Shown piece by piece: positions 11,901 through 22,839 of a stretch of DNA of 64,000 bases (within the stretch, counting starts at the first letter, position 1; every line of letters begins with the position of its first letter). Below the pieces are notes generated by a model. That model ran no database searches and was not told where the DNA came from. It saw only the letters and a program-made list of their open reading frames with translations. The translations under genes and the position numbers were made by a program. Source of the stretch: Erpobdella octoculata (lineage: Eukaryota > Annelida > Clitellata > Hirudinida > Erpobdellidae); NCBI GenBank assembly GCA_963978895.1, contig OZ022245.1, positions 2,188,875 to 2,252,874 on the forward strand, read 5' to 3'.

Positions 11901-14290
11901 TCACTCCCCCTCTCTCCATATCGGGTAACATGACGATCCGGCCCACTGACATACGTTTGATTGTCTCGTCTGAAATTGTTTGAGCGAAAGAAAAAATTCA
12001 AAAATTAGAACAATTTTTAATTAATATAATATTATTTATATATAATATCTTCGTAATAATTTTTAATAATAGTTTTTTTATAATCTATGTGTAAATTCGT
12101 TTTATAAATTTAAGCAATATAATAATTTCTAACAGTTTTTCATTATATTTTTTGAATGTGTTTTAGGTTTATTATTTATTACTGATTAAAACGGAAAACG
12201 ATTTTTCGCATAAACATGCTATTTATAGTCACACCATGGTCGTTTGTTATGCGAATAATTTTCCCGCTCGAAACACATTAATAACATTACACAGGTGGTC
12301 AAACCACTCTGAAAATAGTCATCCATTCAACCTAACATTACTGACGACGACGACAATAATAAATTTACTAATAAATGGTTATATCAATCTATTATAATAT
12401 CTTGCAAATATATATATTTTCTTAACATCAATTACTTTGCAAATAATAAAAATAACGTTTGGTAATAATTAATAATTATAAAGCTAAATTGATATTGCTT
12501 GTATTAATATCAATTCTAAATAAATTTATTATAGTCTTTTTCATAAGATAAGTTGACGCCAAATGCTTCGCAAATAAAATAACTTACGTTTTCTACTAAT
12601 AAACAATACATTTATTAACTTAATATATCAATAAGTAGTTTTAAAAGTTAAAACAAGTAAATTAAAAACGAATTTTTAAAACCCAATGCTTTTATATGTA
12701 ATTAAAACACAAATTTTGCAATCAATTTTTTCTTATATTACTCTTTTATTTTATATTAAAGTCGAAATATCTTAATTATATCGAAATATCGAAATTAATT
12801 AAAATAAACTAAATTAATTGACTTATTGTAAAACTAATAATTGAATATTGCATTGTCTTCTATTTTGAGCATGTATGCAAAATTTGAAAAAAATCTATCA
12901 TCAGGAAGTGACTCAAAAATTGATTGCAAGATTTGAAACAGACAGAGAAACAAACAGAGACGACGAGTTAATAAAAGCATTGGTAAAAACCATTGAAATC
13001 TTAAACACTGTTTCATCATAAACGCTAGGCTGCAATAATTGAATCTTGTTTTTTAGTAGAAAATCGATGTTCTTCAAAGGAAAAAAGTTGAAGAGAGATG
13101 ACAGAGAAGAACCTTAATAGGTGCCCTTTTAATTACTTTTCTAACTAAATGGGCTGCTGTAGAAAAAAAAAAGTTTAGTTTAGTTCGTAGAGAAAAAAAA
13201 GTTTAGTTTTTTTTTCTAGCTAATAATTTTACTGTAACGGATTAGAGAAGCCTTATGGAACAAGACAGATTAAAAACTGCTTTACAATACAACATATAGC
13301 TGCTGCTGATGCTGTTTTCGCATGAAAACCCCAATGTTGAACATCATTTCAAGCTTATCGGAATATCAGAAAACATCGAACATATGAGGTAATGTTTTTA
13401 AAAAAAAAACTGAAAAGATATTTGTACACGGATCGAATACAAGATTGAAGACCGAATCACGCCGCCATCACCATCATCACTGTAATATCTGAGTTAGGTT
13501 CAACTTCTACAAGCTGGCCCGTTATTGTGTTTAGTGGTTTCAGTTGTTCTATAAATAGCTTTTAAATTGTACGAATTAAACATAACAGTTCATAACATAA
13601 CATAACACTTATTTAAAGTGAATTAGAACAATAAATAATCGCAAATGAACAGAATTGAAACAGATTGGACGTTTGCTTCATATGTATAGTTCTATTTCTA
13701 TTTATAGCTACTAACTAGACGCCTTCAACATCAGTTTGTGAACTGTAAACAAATATAACTTGGAATTTAAAAAAAAGCCATAAAAAACACAAAACACTGC
13801 TGACGCTGTTTTGGGAGATTTATTTAATTTCGAATAACAGTGCGGGTTAGAAGATTTAAAAATTAACTTATGCGATATAAATAAGGAGCTATTATTATAA
13901 ACGACTGCCTCTATTTGTTGTATTGGCTCTAACACATGCTTCAGTCTTCTGAACCACTCTAAAACCATGTTAATTTAATTTAATTTGATTTAATTTAATT
14001 TAATTTAATTTAATAAACGATAACTCACTGCAACTGTCGTACAGCTTTCCAATACTGACAAACTGCATGGATTCTACCCATCTGTTCCAATCCCTCTCTG
14101 ACCTGACGAACTCGTCGTCGTCGTCGTCCGAGTAACTGTCGCCGTCGTAGCTGCCTCCGTCGCTACCACCGGCTTTCATCAAGTTGGCGGCCAGTATATC
14201 AGCTGTCGGCGGTCGCCGGAAATAGGTAAAGTAGACGCCGAGTCCTAAGCAGAAGAAGATGAGAATGATCAGTATAACTTTGTGAGACAT
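8826..14290 (-). CDS. ML-domain (MD-2-related lipid-recognition) protein
   Basis: Four coding exons on the minus strand (14290-14029, 11969-11871, 10151-9967, 8906-8826) join in frame through GT-AG junctions to give 208 residues. Residues 5-24 are a hydrophobic segment followed by Arg-Arg, which could be a signal peptide or a membrane anchor. Residues 30-72 are a Gly/Ser/Asp linker with a run of five Asp. The ML domain runs from about 74 to 208. It has four cysteines (87, 148, 161, 201) in the spacing expected for two disulfides, the ITGGK strand at 124-128, FVCP at 159-162, LPKGKY at the exon 3/4 joint and LGCG near the end. ML proteins (NPC2, GM2 activator, MD-2) bind lipids in the secretory, lysosomal or extracellular space. 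The ligand is not predictable here. The family call rests on motif pattern and the clean phase fit (262, 99, 185 and 81 nt total 627). The acidic linker and anchor-like N-terminus are unusual for the family. Confidence 0.8.
9305..9565. repeat. Putative short inverted-repeat element
   Basis: GGCGTAGGGG with GGTGGGGGGCAA at the left and its imperfect reverse complement (TTGCCACCCTGCCCCC, CCCCTATGC) at the right flank about 200 bp. This looks like a MITE-type element in intron 3 of the ML-domain gene. I cannot define target-site duplications. Confidence 0.45.
9967..10151 (-). CDS. ML-domain gene, exon 3
   Basis: Acceptor TTTTAG, donor AAG then GTTTGT, 185 nt, phase 1 to 0. It encodes the core ML strands, with ITGGK, Cys148 and the FVCP motif (Cys161). 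Confidence 0.8.
11871..11969 (-). CDS. ML-domain gene, exon 2
   Basis: Acceptor TTTCAG, donor CTTG then GTGAGG, phase 1 to phase 1, 99 nt. It encodes residues 88-120, with an NET site directly after Cys87 that could be N-glycosylated. Confidence 0.75.
12654..12987 (-). repeat. Dispersed repeat with 14-bp inverted repeats, copy 1
   Basis: Minus-orientation copy of the family also found at 45311-46124 and 57783-58485. It carries ACCAATGCTTTTAT near one end and its complement near the other, and ends in the shared AATTTACTTGTTT phrase. It lies in intron 1 of the ML-domain gene. Confidence 0.8.
13966..14016. repeat. (TTTAA)n pentanucleotide tract
   Basis: Pentanucleotide repeat with one TTTGA unit, starting about 13 bp inside the intron from the donor of ML-domain exon 1. 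Confidence 0.9.
14029..14290 (-). CDS. ML-domain gene, exon 1
   Basis: ATG at 14290-14288 opens a hydrophobic leader. The exon ends in phase 1 at TGC A followed by donor GTGAGT, just before a (TTTAA)n tract. It encodes residues 1-87, including the first conserved Cys (87). Confidence 0.78.
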
Positions 14291-16407
14291 GCTGCATGTG
14301 CTGATCCGCTACGTCTCTTGGCCTCAGGCAGCAGATGTCGCCGGTAGTGGTTCGGTCGAGGTAGTCGTTGCAGCTGGTGTGGTGTACGGGTGTGGTGGAC
14401 GGGCTGGTTTGGTCTACAGGTGTGGACGGGCTGGGCAGAGACGAACGCGTCAAAGCGTCTGAAGTTTTTTTTTGCTTACAGAAGTATTTCTTGTCTACGA
14501 CCGCACATTTTAAAAATTGTATTTCTCTTCTTCTTAACCATCTCTTCTATAAATTTACAAACAATTTCTTCTTCTTCTTCTCTCCTCTCTCTCTATAACT
14601 ATCTCTCTATTTATCTTCCCTACTGCGCGTTTATATTTTCTTAATTGGTTGCTTTCAATCAAGTGACGTGAATATAAGGGCTAAACTATTAAAATGATTA
14701 TTAACTTCTAGTGAAGAAACAGCTTTCACAATCGACAAATCAATGTACAATATTTAATTGGTTTCGCCTTTTTTCAGTAGGATTTGATTCATACAGACTC
14801 AGTTAAACAATAGTCCTTTGAATCTTGCCACTTGCTCTAACCTTTCACTGCCCAAAATAGCACCAGTTCAACGTTCTTCTTCAAACTCATAGGGCAGAGT
14901 TCGACTTAAAGTGCCGATGTACTTAAAAACGACATCTGTACTGCCCAATGAACGACTGAAAAATGTTTATGCTTGTTTAATTTTTATTTATTTTTTTTTC
15001 CAAATATTCTGCAGCCTTCTCGACAAGCAAGGCGTTGTTAGAAAAATCTAACAATAGACAGAATACACTGAGGTGGTTCCACCGAGTTTATTTTCTTGTA
15101 TATTTTGATTGTTCGCATCCTTCCTTCTTTTATGAGGACATGGTTTAACCGGGTCACAATAGACACAAGATGTTACGTGAATACGGTCATTATAATAAAC
15201 TTTGGTGATGACATGTCAGAAATGGCGGATTTTTTCTTTTATATACCAACATGTTTTACAATTGCAGCGCCACCTAACAGCGTTACGCGAAATTCTAAAA
15301 TACAGACAGACATCGGAAATTACGAATGCTGAAAATCAAATATGTTGATTTATTTTGGAGAAACGTTTATTAGAATATAGGAGCAATGATTTTCGTTCAA
15401 TAACTATAACCTTTGCTACCTTGTAGCTTGTAACAGCACGAAGATTTTTTAAACTTTCAGATGCGTAATTACTCACTCACGTGATTTCGCTCGCCATCTG
15501 GCGTCTGACAAGTAATAATTTAGAAATTGCTACATATTTGGGTAGCAAGTGATTTTTGATGCATTCTTTATTAAACAACACAGCATATTTCGCAGAAACC
15601 AACTTGCTAAAACTTTTTTTTTCAAGCTCCCTGAAAAAACTTTGAATTCGAGGTCTTGCAAACAACTGACCGCTATTCATGTTATATAACAACCAAATTA
15701 TATAACAAAATCAAACTTATAATCCAACATATAATATCACCGACGCGTTTCGGAGTTACTCTCCATTATCAAGGTTCAAATGTCAACAAAAGAAAAGAAA
15801 GAAGACCGCCGCCGAAAGATGGTGGTCATTCTACTGGGCATCTGTAAAAATATAAATGTTGTAAATGTTTGATAATTTATATAGCGCTTTTTACAGAGTT
15901 GTTCAAAAGCGCTGTTCTTTTACATGCCCCACGTAGAGAACGATTTTACCCGCTAAGTTTTCCGTTGACATGGGCTACTAGGCAGTGAGTGGGAGTCAAA
16001 CCGTGAAGCTCTCACATTTAAGGCTAACACTCTACCAACTCAGCTAACTTAACACATCTGGCCAAAAGAAATAAACTGAAAAACACCAAATTCAATCAAT
16101 CTAAAAATAAGTCCATTAATCTGTAATTCATATTAAGTTTTGTCAACCGAAATATATTAATGTTATTAACATATCAATAATATATAAGTAATAATAATCA
16201 TTAACATAATAACGTATAATATAAACTATTATTTCTTCTTCTTTCGCGTTGTTATGTTGATGTTGCCCACAAGGTGTGGGAACATCTCGCGAACAGACCC
16301 CTCAATGTCACTTGAGACATCGACATTCTCTGGAACTCTCACTGGCACTGACATCTCGGGAACAGACTCCAACACCTCATCCAAAACTTCCTCCGGAACT
16401 CCGCTCG

Positions 16408-16410
<3 letters not shown>
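14291..16410. other. Intergenic stretch, mostly featureless
   Basis: DNA upstream of the ML-domain gene. It is AT-rich with short frames only. The 5' UTR and promoter of that gene must lie in the first part but no clear core element is visible. A tRNA-like block is annotated separately. Confidence 0.4.
15860..16056 (-). mobile_element. tRNA-like SINE remnant
   Basis: On the minus strand, TAGCTGAGTTGG matches a polymerase III A box and GGTTTGACTCC is one mismatch from a B box, about 45 bp further on. The anticodon arm does not fold well, so this is more likely a tRNA-derived SINE head than a tRNA gene. The adjoining AGCGCTTTTT and AAAGCGCTG phrases at 15890-15915 probably belong to the same element. 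Confidence 0.5.

Positions 16411-16448
<38 letters not shown>
16411..16448. repeat. (TA)n upstream of ZYG11-like gene 1
   Basis: Short TA dinucleotide tract about 118 bp before the start codon of the first ZYG11-like gene. The two paralogues have longer (TA)n tracts in the same position. Confidence 0.95.
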
Positions 16449-16454
<6 letters not shown>

Positions 16455-16565
16455 ATTAATGTTTAATATTCAAGTATTTCTCCTTCCAATTCAGATATTT
16501 TCGAAGTATTTTCATTTTATAATATTACTTGGTCGTTTTTCTTAATTTGTTATTTGAATAAGAAG

Positions 16566-18320
16566 ATGGATTTTCTCAGAAAATCACTGAAAACCTTTTG
16601 TCAGGAGTTTTGCATTGATAATTTTCGAAGAATATTTCTCGATCGAGCACATTCTCGGCTCACAGAAATTGATTACAAAATGAAAAAACAAATAGTACTT
16701 AACGGTGGTCATTTTGAAGATATTGTTAGAAAAAGCATTGAAATTAATCGGTATATACCTTTTTCATACATATTGCCATGCCTGTTGGAAAAAGACAAAA
16801 TTAATTATTCAAATCTTCAGTTGATAATATTGGATGATGAAAAAAAAGTTGCAGAGAAGTACATAAACGACCTTTTTAATTTGTACAGTCCTCATTATTT
16901 TTATTGTTCTGGTTTTAATTTCATCCGTCATCGTTTTAATGCAAACTTTCTCATTAATCTCAAACTTCTCGACTTAAGAATGAGTTGCGCTTTTCAAAGC
17001 AATGCAAACAAATACCATTTAAAAAAGAATATGTTTGCTCAGGCTGTATTGCCGCATTCATGGTGTCCACACTTGATTGAACTACACCTTCACTGCCGAT
17101 GTGGCTCTCAAGTTAAACACAATGGCATTTTAGATGTTTTGAATGTTTCCTTTCCTGAAGAAAATCTTAAACGCTTTCGTTATGACGGATGTAGTCTAAC
17201 GCCCTTCCTTATCGAGGTTTTATCTAAATGTAAAAATCTCGAGAAATTAGCTATACCTAATATGCAAACTCAGTACGATGAAGACGAATTATGCAGTTCG
17301 TTTAGATGTGTTTCCAAATTAGCGAGCCTCAATTGGTTAAATCTTTCCTTTTATACCAATATCGCACCCAATGCATTCATTCAAACATTTAACAAGGAAT
17401 TAGAAATTTTAACAGGTCAGCTTGCGAATTTAAAACATCTTGAACTTGGTGCCTTCTCGTGTAAGTCGTGTAAGATATGGCTTCGAACAAAAACATTGGA
17501 TTATTTAGGGCTTGGCAGATACCATATTAGGGGAGCAAAAGAAACGTTTAAAGCAAATGTTTTAGGCAGCTTTATGAATTGCGATGAAATCTTACAGAAA
17601 TTAGAGTTTTCTATATTCTCAGAAAATTTATTTAAGCAATGTTTAAGTAAATTATCTGGTCTGCTGACAAACCATGAAACCACAGTCACTCAAAAAAATG
17701 CTCATGACATCGTGCAACTGTTATGCAAAGGGTTGCAGCCTGATTCACTTTTAATCAATTTAGAATGTTTCAAGAATCTGTCACGCCGTGTTGATGTTGT
17801 CGCGAAAAAGGATTCAAAACAATTCATGAGTGTCTTCATCCGAATTGCGTTTTCTTACAAATCACTAAAAGAAATGACAACTCATCATGTTTATCGAAGC
17901 CATTACCCTGACAGCGTATGGAAAATTATTGTTACAAATTCTCAACTGATAGATGGAACTATTGCAAAAGCTCACTCTGCACCTCTTCTTAGACTTCACT
18001 TAATGTGTTTCTGCGAAATGCACTTGAAACTTTATGGCAGACCCTTACCCCAGGTGCAAGCCGTCAAACAACTTCTTCTGGAGCACAGTCAAGATGTCCT
18101 TGACACCTCGTGGGTGTGGCCGTTCTGGCATAATGTTTTATCAAAATACGATGAATCACAAGACGTTCACTTTAAGTCTAATTTGTCTGATCAAATCAAG
18201 TTTTTTTCTTATTTCCTTGTGGACTGTCACGGTTTGAATACAAAAGAGTTTTATCGTTTAATTAATGAGCATAGAAACAGAGTGAAACTTAAATTTAAAA
18301 AAAAGAGTTATTTGGCATAA
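16566..18320 (+). CDS. ZYG11/ZER1-like LRR-ARM protein, paralogue 1 (intact)
   Basis: Uninterrupted single-exon frame of 584 residues. The first ATG is at 16566. The N-terminal segment (FCQEFCIDNFRRIFLDR) matches the position of the VHL/Cul2-box-like region seen in the two paralogues (NFKKIFLEP, NFKEIFLEP). Leucine-rich repeats follow (KLLDLRMS, LNWLNLSFYTN, LKHLELG, LDYLGLG) to about residue 330, then a helical ARM-like C-terminal half without clear repeats. ZYG11 and ZER1 are substrate receptors of Cullin-2 E3 ubiquitin ligases, some recognising N-terminal glycine degrons. I infer a related role. It is much more diverged from the other two than they are from each other. A generic LRR or F-box-like protein is the alternative. 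Confidence 0.65.
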   Translation: MDFLRKSLKTFCQEFCIDNFRRIFLDRAHSRLTEIDYKMKKQIVLNGGHFEDIVRKSIEINRYIPFSYILPCLLEKDKINYSNLQLIILDDEKKVAEKYINDLFNLYSPHYFYCSGFNFIRHRFNANFLINLKLLDLRMSCAFQSNANKYHLKKNMFAQAVLPHSWCPHLIELHLHCRCGSQVKHNGILDVLNVSFPEENLKRFRYDGCSLTPFLIEVLSKCKNLEKLAIPNMQTQYDEDELCSSFRCVSKLASLNWLNLSFYTNIAPNAFIQTFNKELEILTGQLANLKHLELGAFSCKSCKIWLRTKTLDYLGLGRYHIRGAKETFKANVLGSFMNCDEILQKLEFSIFSENLFKQCLSKLSGLLTNHETTVTQKNAHDIVQLLCKGLQPDSLLINLECFKNLSRRVDVVAKKDSKQFMSVFIRIAFSYKSLKEMTTHHVYRSHYPDSVWKIIVTNSQLIDGTIAKAHSAPLLRLHLMCFCEMHLKLYGRPLPQVQAVKQLLLEHSQDVLDTSWVWPFWHNVLSKYDESQDVHFKSNLSDQIKFFSYFLVDCHGLNTKEFYRLINEHRNRVKLKFKKKSYLA

Positions 18321-18533
18321 TCAAAACAGAAACTTTTAGTTATCACTAGTGTTATCACTAGCAAAAACACATTTTTTAAAATATCAACAAAATTGTGAAA
18401 AATTAAAAAAAAACAGCTTTATGAAGATAAAAAGTTTTCAAAGAGCAATCGTGTTTTGTTTATCTAATTCAAGGTATTTTTAACGACATTTTTGTAAATA
18501 TTTTCATGTTTAAGAATGAAATAATTTTTTTTG

Positions 18534-18539
18534 AATAAA
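18534..18539 (+). terminator. Polyadenylation signal AATAAA
   Basis: Canonical hexamer 214 bp after the stop codon of ZYG11-like gene 1. It is the first well-placed signal downstream. Confidence 0.45.
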
Positions 18540-18599
18540 AGTATTGCTCTTAAGCAGGCACTCATAATATCTTCCTCGAGTTGAATCTACATACAGTTA

Positions 18600-19965
18600 C
18601 TTTGCTGCCTTCCATCACATGCCTGTACAACGCATCTGTCCAAGAGGGTCTACCTTGGTCGCAGATGGACGCCGTCATCACTCCGGTTTTAAAGAAAGTT
18701 GGCCTGTGAATCCTGGTGAACCCAAAAGCTACCGGCCCATATCCAACTTGTTGTTCGTTTGAAAAGTTGTGGAGAAGCTGGTTTTTCTTCAGCTATCAGA
18801 GTACCTGACTGAAAATAACATGCTGTCTAAATTTCAATCAGGGTTCAAGCGTTCCCACTCGGCTGTTTGTCGCGTCCTGTCAGACGTTTACTCTGCTGTC
18901 GATGGAGGGAGAATTGCGCTGCTTGCTTGCACTTCTTGATGTGAGTGCAGCTTTTGACACGGTCGACCACACCATTTTTCTAAATCGGCTTTCAGTGTCT
19001 TGTGGGCTAACAACTGGTTCTGCTCTTGCCTGCTTTTCAACCTTCATCACAGGTCGAACACAGTCAGTTCATTTTGGGGGACCCGTCTCTCCAAAAACTT
19101 AAGTACGATACGGCATTCCGCAGGGATCAGTCCTAGGACCCACTCTGTATGTCTTGTACACTGCGGATGTCGCTAAACTGTTTGAATCACGCGAGCTGGA
19201 TGTCTACCTCTACGCTGACGACACGCAACTGTATGGATCTTGCCGACCGTCGGGCTCAGTGGAGCTCTTGCGACATATGTTCTCCGTCATCGGTGGTTTT
19301 AATGCGTAGATGTCGTCAAACCGACAGCGACTTAACCAGGATAAGACTGAGTTCATCTGGTTTAGAACTCGACAGCGGCTTGTTAGGCGTGACCTTCAGT
19401 CGATCTCAACTATTTCCCCATCTCTTGTCTCTAGATCAGAAGTTCGTGACCTCGGGGCGTTGCTTGACTCAGAACTTACTATGGAGAAGCGAGTCGTCAA
19501 GATTTGCCAATCATGCTTTTTCTAGCTGATCCCGCCTCCGAGATGTCCGGCTCTCATTCACTCGGACGGCCTTACTAACCCTTATTCATGCCTTTATCTC
19601 CTCGCGAATCGAATACTGCAATACAATACTGTATGGCCCAAGTAGCTACATCCTCGATCGTCTTCAGTGTGTCAAGAATGCCGCAGCCAGGTTGATCCTG
19701 AACCTTTCAAAACATAGCCATATATCTCGAACGCTATCCGAAACGAGCTTCACTGGATTCCTGGTTCGCGTCGAATAGACTTCAAAATCTGTTTGCTCGT
19801 CGGAATTGCTTGACCGTCCCACGGTTCCACCTTAGAAGGTTTGGTCGACGTTCCTTAGCTGTCGCCGGCCTCTTTCTCTGGAATTCCCAACACATGAATG
19901 TCCGAATGACAACAGAACGTGATAAGTTTAAAAAGGGCCTCAAAACTTTTTTTTTTTTTTTTGAA
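18600..19965 (+). mobile_element. Decayed non-LTR retrotransposon (CR1/L2/Jockey-like RT)
   Basis: Reading across several frameshifts and stops gives the order of a LINE reverse transcriptase: SYRPISNL, LLDVSAAFDTVDH, GIPQGSVLGP, the catalytic YADDTQLYG, FIWFRTRQRL, VRDLGALLDSELTM, ELHWIPGSRRIDFKICLL, and the C-terminal FLWNS followed by FKKGLKTF. The catalytic box is readable but many in-frame stops make it inactive. It is 5'-truncated, with no endonuclease, and ends in a T-rich run at 19949-19962. It sits between two ZYG11-like paralogues. Confidence 0.88.
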
Positions 19966-20132
19966 CATTTATTGAGCACGAAACAAAACAATTAAGTACA
20001 ACAGTGAAGTTATAAATAAGGAAAACAAATCAAGTGCTCAAAAGGTTCATCCAAAGGGAATTACTTACTTGATGCGGAAAGAGTAATGGCGCCTCACAAC
20101 ACAAGAGTGCGCTTTATAAATTTATTACTAAC

Positions 20133-20370
<238 letters not shown>

Positions 20371-20526
20371 AATGATAATAATTTAATTTCTAATGTTTAA
20401 ATGTATGTATTTATATCTGCCTTTAATTATATTATTGTTTGGAAACAAGTTCAATATAAAATTATTTTGATAATTATTAATATCAGTATTATGTATTATT
20501 TTCGTAAACTACACAAATTAAAAAAA

Positions 20527-22287
20527 ATGAGTCGCTACCTAAATTACTATACACTGTCCTTAAAATATTCATGCATGGATTTTGCCTTATTCAACTTCAA
20601 GGAAATTTTTCTCGAACCATCTTCTGAAATGGAATGTCTTCCTTTCAAAGTTAAAGACAACTTAAAACTGTCGTCCCTTATTTTCAAAGAAATAATTGCA
20701 AGAAGTCAGAAAATAGGATTAGAATTACATCCTGAATATATAATATCTTTCTATTTAAAATTTGACTGCTTAGATGAGTTAATGCTCAAAGAAGTTGATA
20801 TTGACAAGTTTTTTCAGCCCTTACGGACTATTGTGAACAGAGGAAAGCTCACTCGTCTTTCAGTTATTAACAATCAAGAAAAATCAGAAAACCTCATTCA
20901 ACTTTTTCCCAATAGTCCATCTTTGTGTTTGAACTAGAGGTTTATTGTCCTTCTACAATGTATTGTAAAATGTCTGCGTGGTTGTGTCCTAAGTTAACAA
21001 AACTTTCTTTGCGTTGTATATGTAGTGAAAAGTTTGAAACCAATGAAGATCTAATTGATTTACTTAAAATTGACTTTCCTTACGAAAATTTGAAAACTTT
21101 AGCTGTATATGGTTGCAGCTATGCAAGAAGAACAATAAACAAGTTTCCTCGTTTTAGTGGTCTTCAAAAGTTAGCTTTTACAACGTCTGATGATTTAACA
21201 TTGGAAGTGGAAGAATTGTTTGATTCAATATCATGTCTTTCTATGCTGACCTGGCTTGATATGAGTGAAAACAGATGCTTTCAAGAAATTAATAACAAGA
21301 ATCTACAACTACTGTACAAGATGATAGACAAATTACCCAATTTAGTTTATCTAGATATAAGTAATTTAGAAGCTGTGTTTGACGAATATGTTATGTGGAT
21401 GCACTCAAGAAAATTTCAGTACTTAGGGCTGCGTTTTGGTGACAAATAATTTTGATTATGAAAGCGATGTTGGTGACGAAAGCGATGTTGATGACGAAAG
21501 CGATGTTGATGACGAAAGCGATGTTGGTGACGAAAGCGATGTTGATGACGAAAGCGATGTTGATGACTTAAACAAGTTTGAATTTTCTTCAAAATTAAAA
21601 TCAGAAGTTGTATGTAACTTTAGCACTGTTGATGGAATTATAGCTTCAATGAAAACCATTTTTAGGAATTCAGGAATGTTTCGAAAGTGCCTTTATAATT
21701 TGGTAAAATTGGGAGAAAAAGATCGATATCACTCAAGTATTAGAAACAACCTCCCAATCATAACTGAACTCATAAACAAAGGATTTTATTATTACGATAC
21801 CGATACACAACAGCGTTTCGGATTTGGGTGTATATTTTTCAGTTCATTTTGCGTTTTGTCCAAAATTGGCTTAGAAAATGAAAAAATTGAAAAGTTTATA
21901 AAAGTTATGCTGAGTTCTCGATACAGAAGTCATTGGATTTGCAAAATAATTGATCAACCTGAAGGACATATAAACGATATTATATGGAAAGCGTTATTAT
22001 CGCCAAATCTAAACTATATCTCAATCCTGTTGTCACTTGACTTCATGATTAAAGTTAATCCTATGTATCAAGAGTCCATTTACAATCTCATTAATCATCT
22101 TATAGAAGCTTATACAAAATATTACGAGTTTACACAAAATATTATTCCAGAAGGTGATGACATAATAAGATTTGTTGGGTTACACTCTGACAAAAAAAAT
22201 TATTTAAAGGAGTTTTTGGAAAGAAATCACAGAGAATTGTTGAAAAAACTGAAACAAAAAAGTGAAAATAAGCAAGTTAAACAATAA
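20527..22287 (+). pseudogene. ZYG11/ZER1-like paralogue 2, two frameshifts
   Basis: Homologous to the minus-strand copy at 27176-28813 along its whole length. The start ATG at 20527 aligns with that copy, with shared features IFLEP, ECLPFKVK, SQKIG and FFQPLRTIV. The frame breaks near 20930 (it must shift to continue into FELEVYC) and again near 21445 (after LGLRFGDK, at an A-run). Leucine-rich repeats include LTWLDMSENRCF and LPNLVYLDISN. An acidic six-unit repeat follows the second break, then the ARM-like region to the stop at 22285-22287. Both shifts could be genuine decay or assembly indels; the second sits in a short A-run. If intact, it would encode about 585 residues. Confidence 0.68.
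21454..21570 (+). repeat. 18-bp coding repeat (ESDVDD/ESDVGD x6)
   Basis: Six tandem 18-nt units encode an acidic hexapeptide between the LRR and ARM-like parts of paralogue 2. Neither other paralogue has it. It starts a few bases after the second frameshift. Confidence 0.92.
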
Positions 22288-22491
22288 AAAATTTGCATTT
22301 TATTATTTTTCAATCAATCTTACTGTATAAGTATAGTAGATGAATTACAATTTTTTCATGTGTATGAAGCTTTTTTATTTCCAAAAATTACCTTGAAATG
22401 AAAGAACAAACCCCATAAAATTTAAATTCGTTTCTTAGAACATATATAAAACAAACTTCTAAATTGAAATAATACTATAACTTTTATTTAA

Positions 22492-22660
22492 AACACGTTT
22501 TTATTTAAATGCACTAAAAAGTTATAAAATAAATTGTAAACATGAAAGCGTGGGGCGCTTTCTTTTGCACACATTCGATCGAAACTATTGCGTCTCGCGC
22601 TTTTATGTTTACAATTCATGTTATCCTTCTTATTGCATTTAAATAAAAGCGTTTTTAAAA
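22492..22660. repeat. Palindromic (foldback) element
   Basis: Arms of about 60 bp, for example TTTATTTAAATGCA with AATTGTAAACATGAAAGCG on the left and their complement on the right, flank a loop of about 45 bp. Part of the left arm recurs at 22800-22830 (AAATGCACTAAAAACTTGTA). It lies just downstream of ZYG11-like paralogue 2. Confidence 0.75.
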
Positions 22661-22839
22661 ATCTTTTTTTTTATTATTATTACTTTCAACTTTTTATTCT
22701 ATAATTTTGCAATCAATTTTTAAGGATAAAAACTTTTAGTAAAAAAATATCAATAAAAATAAATAAAAAAAAACTTTTTTAAAAACTAGTCTTATTTTAG
22801 AAATGCACTAAAAACTTGTAAATAAAATCGTACGTCAAA

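Noticed and set aside
15970..16050. Functional tRNA gene
   Set aside because: A and B boxes are recognisable but the acceptor and anticodon stems do not pair, so a SINE or tRNA pseudogene is more likely.
16554..16565. Upstream start (TTG) of ZYG11-like gene 1
   Set aside because: Nuclear genes start almost always at ATG. The first ATG at 16566 fits the paralogue alignment.
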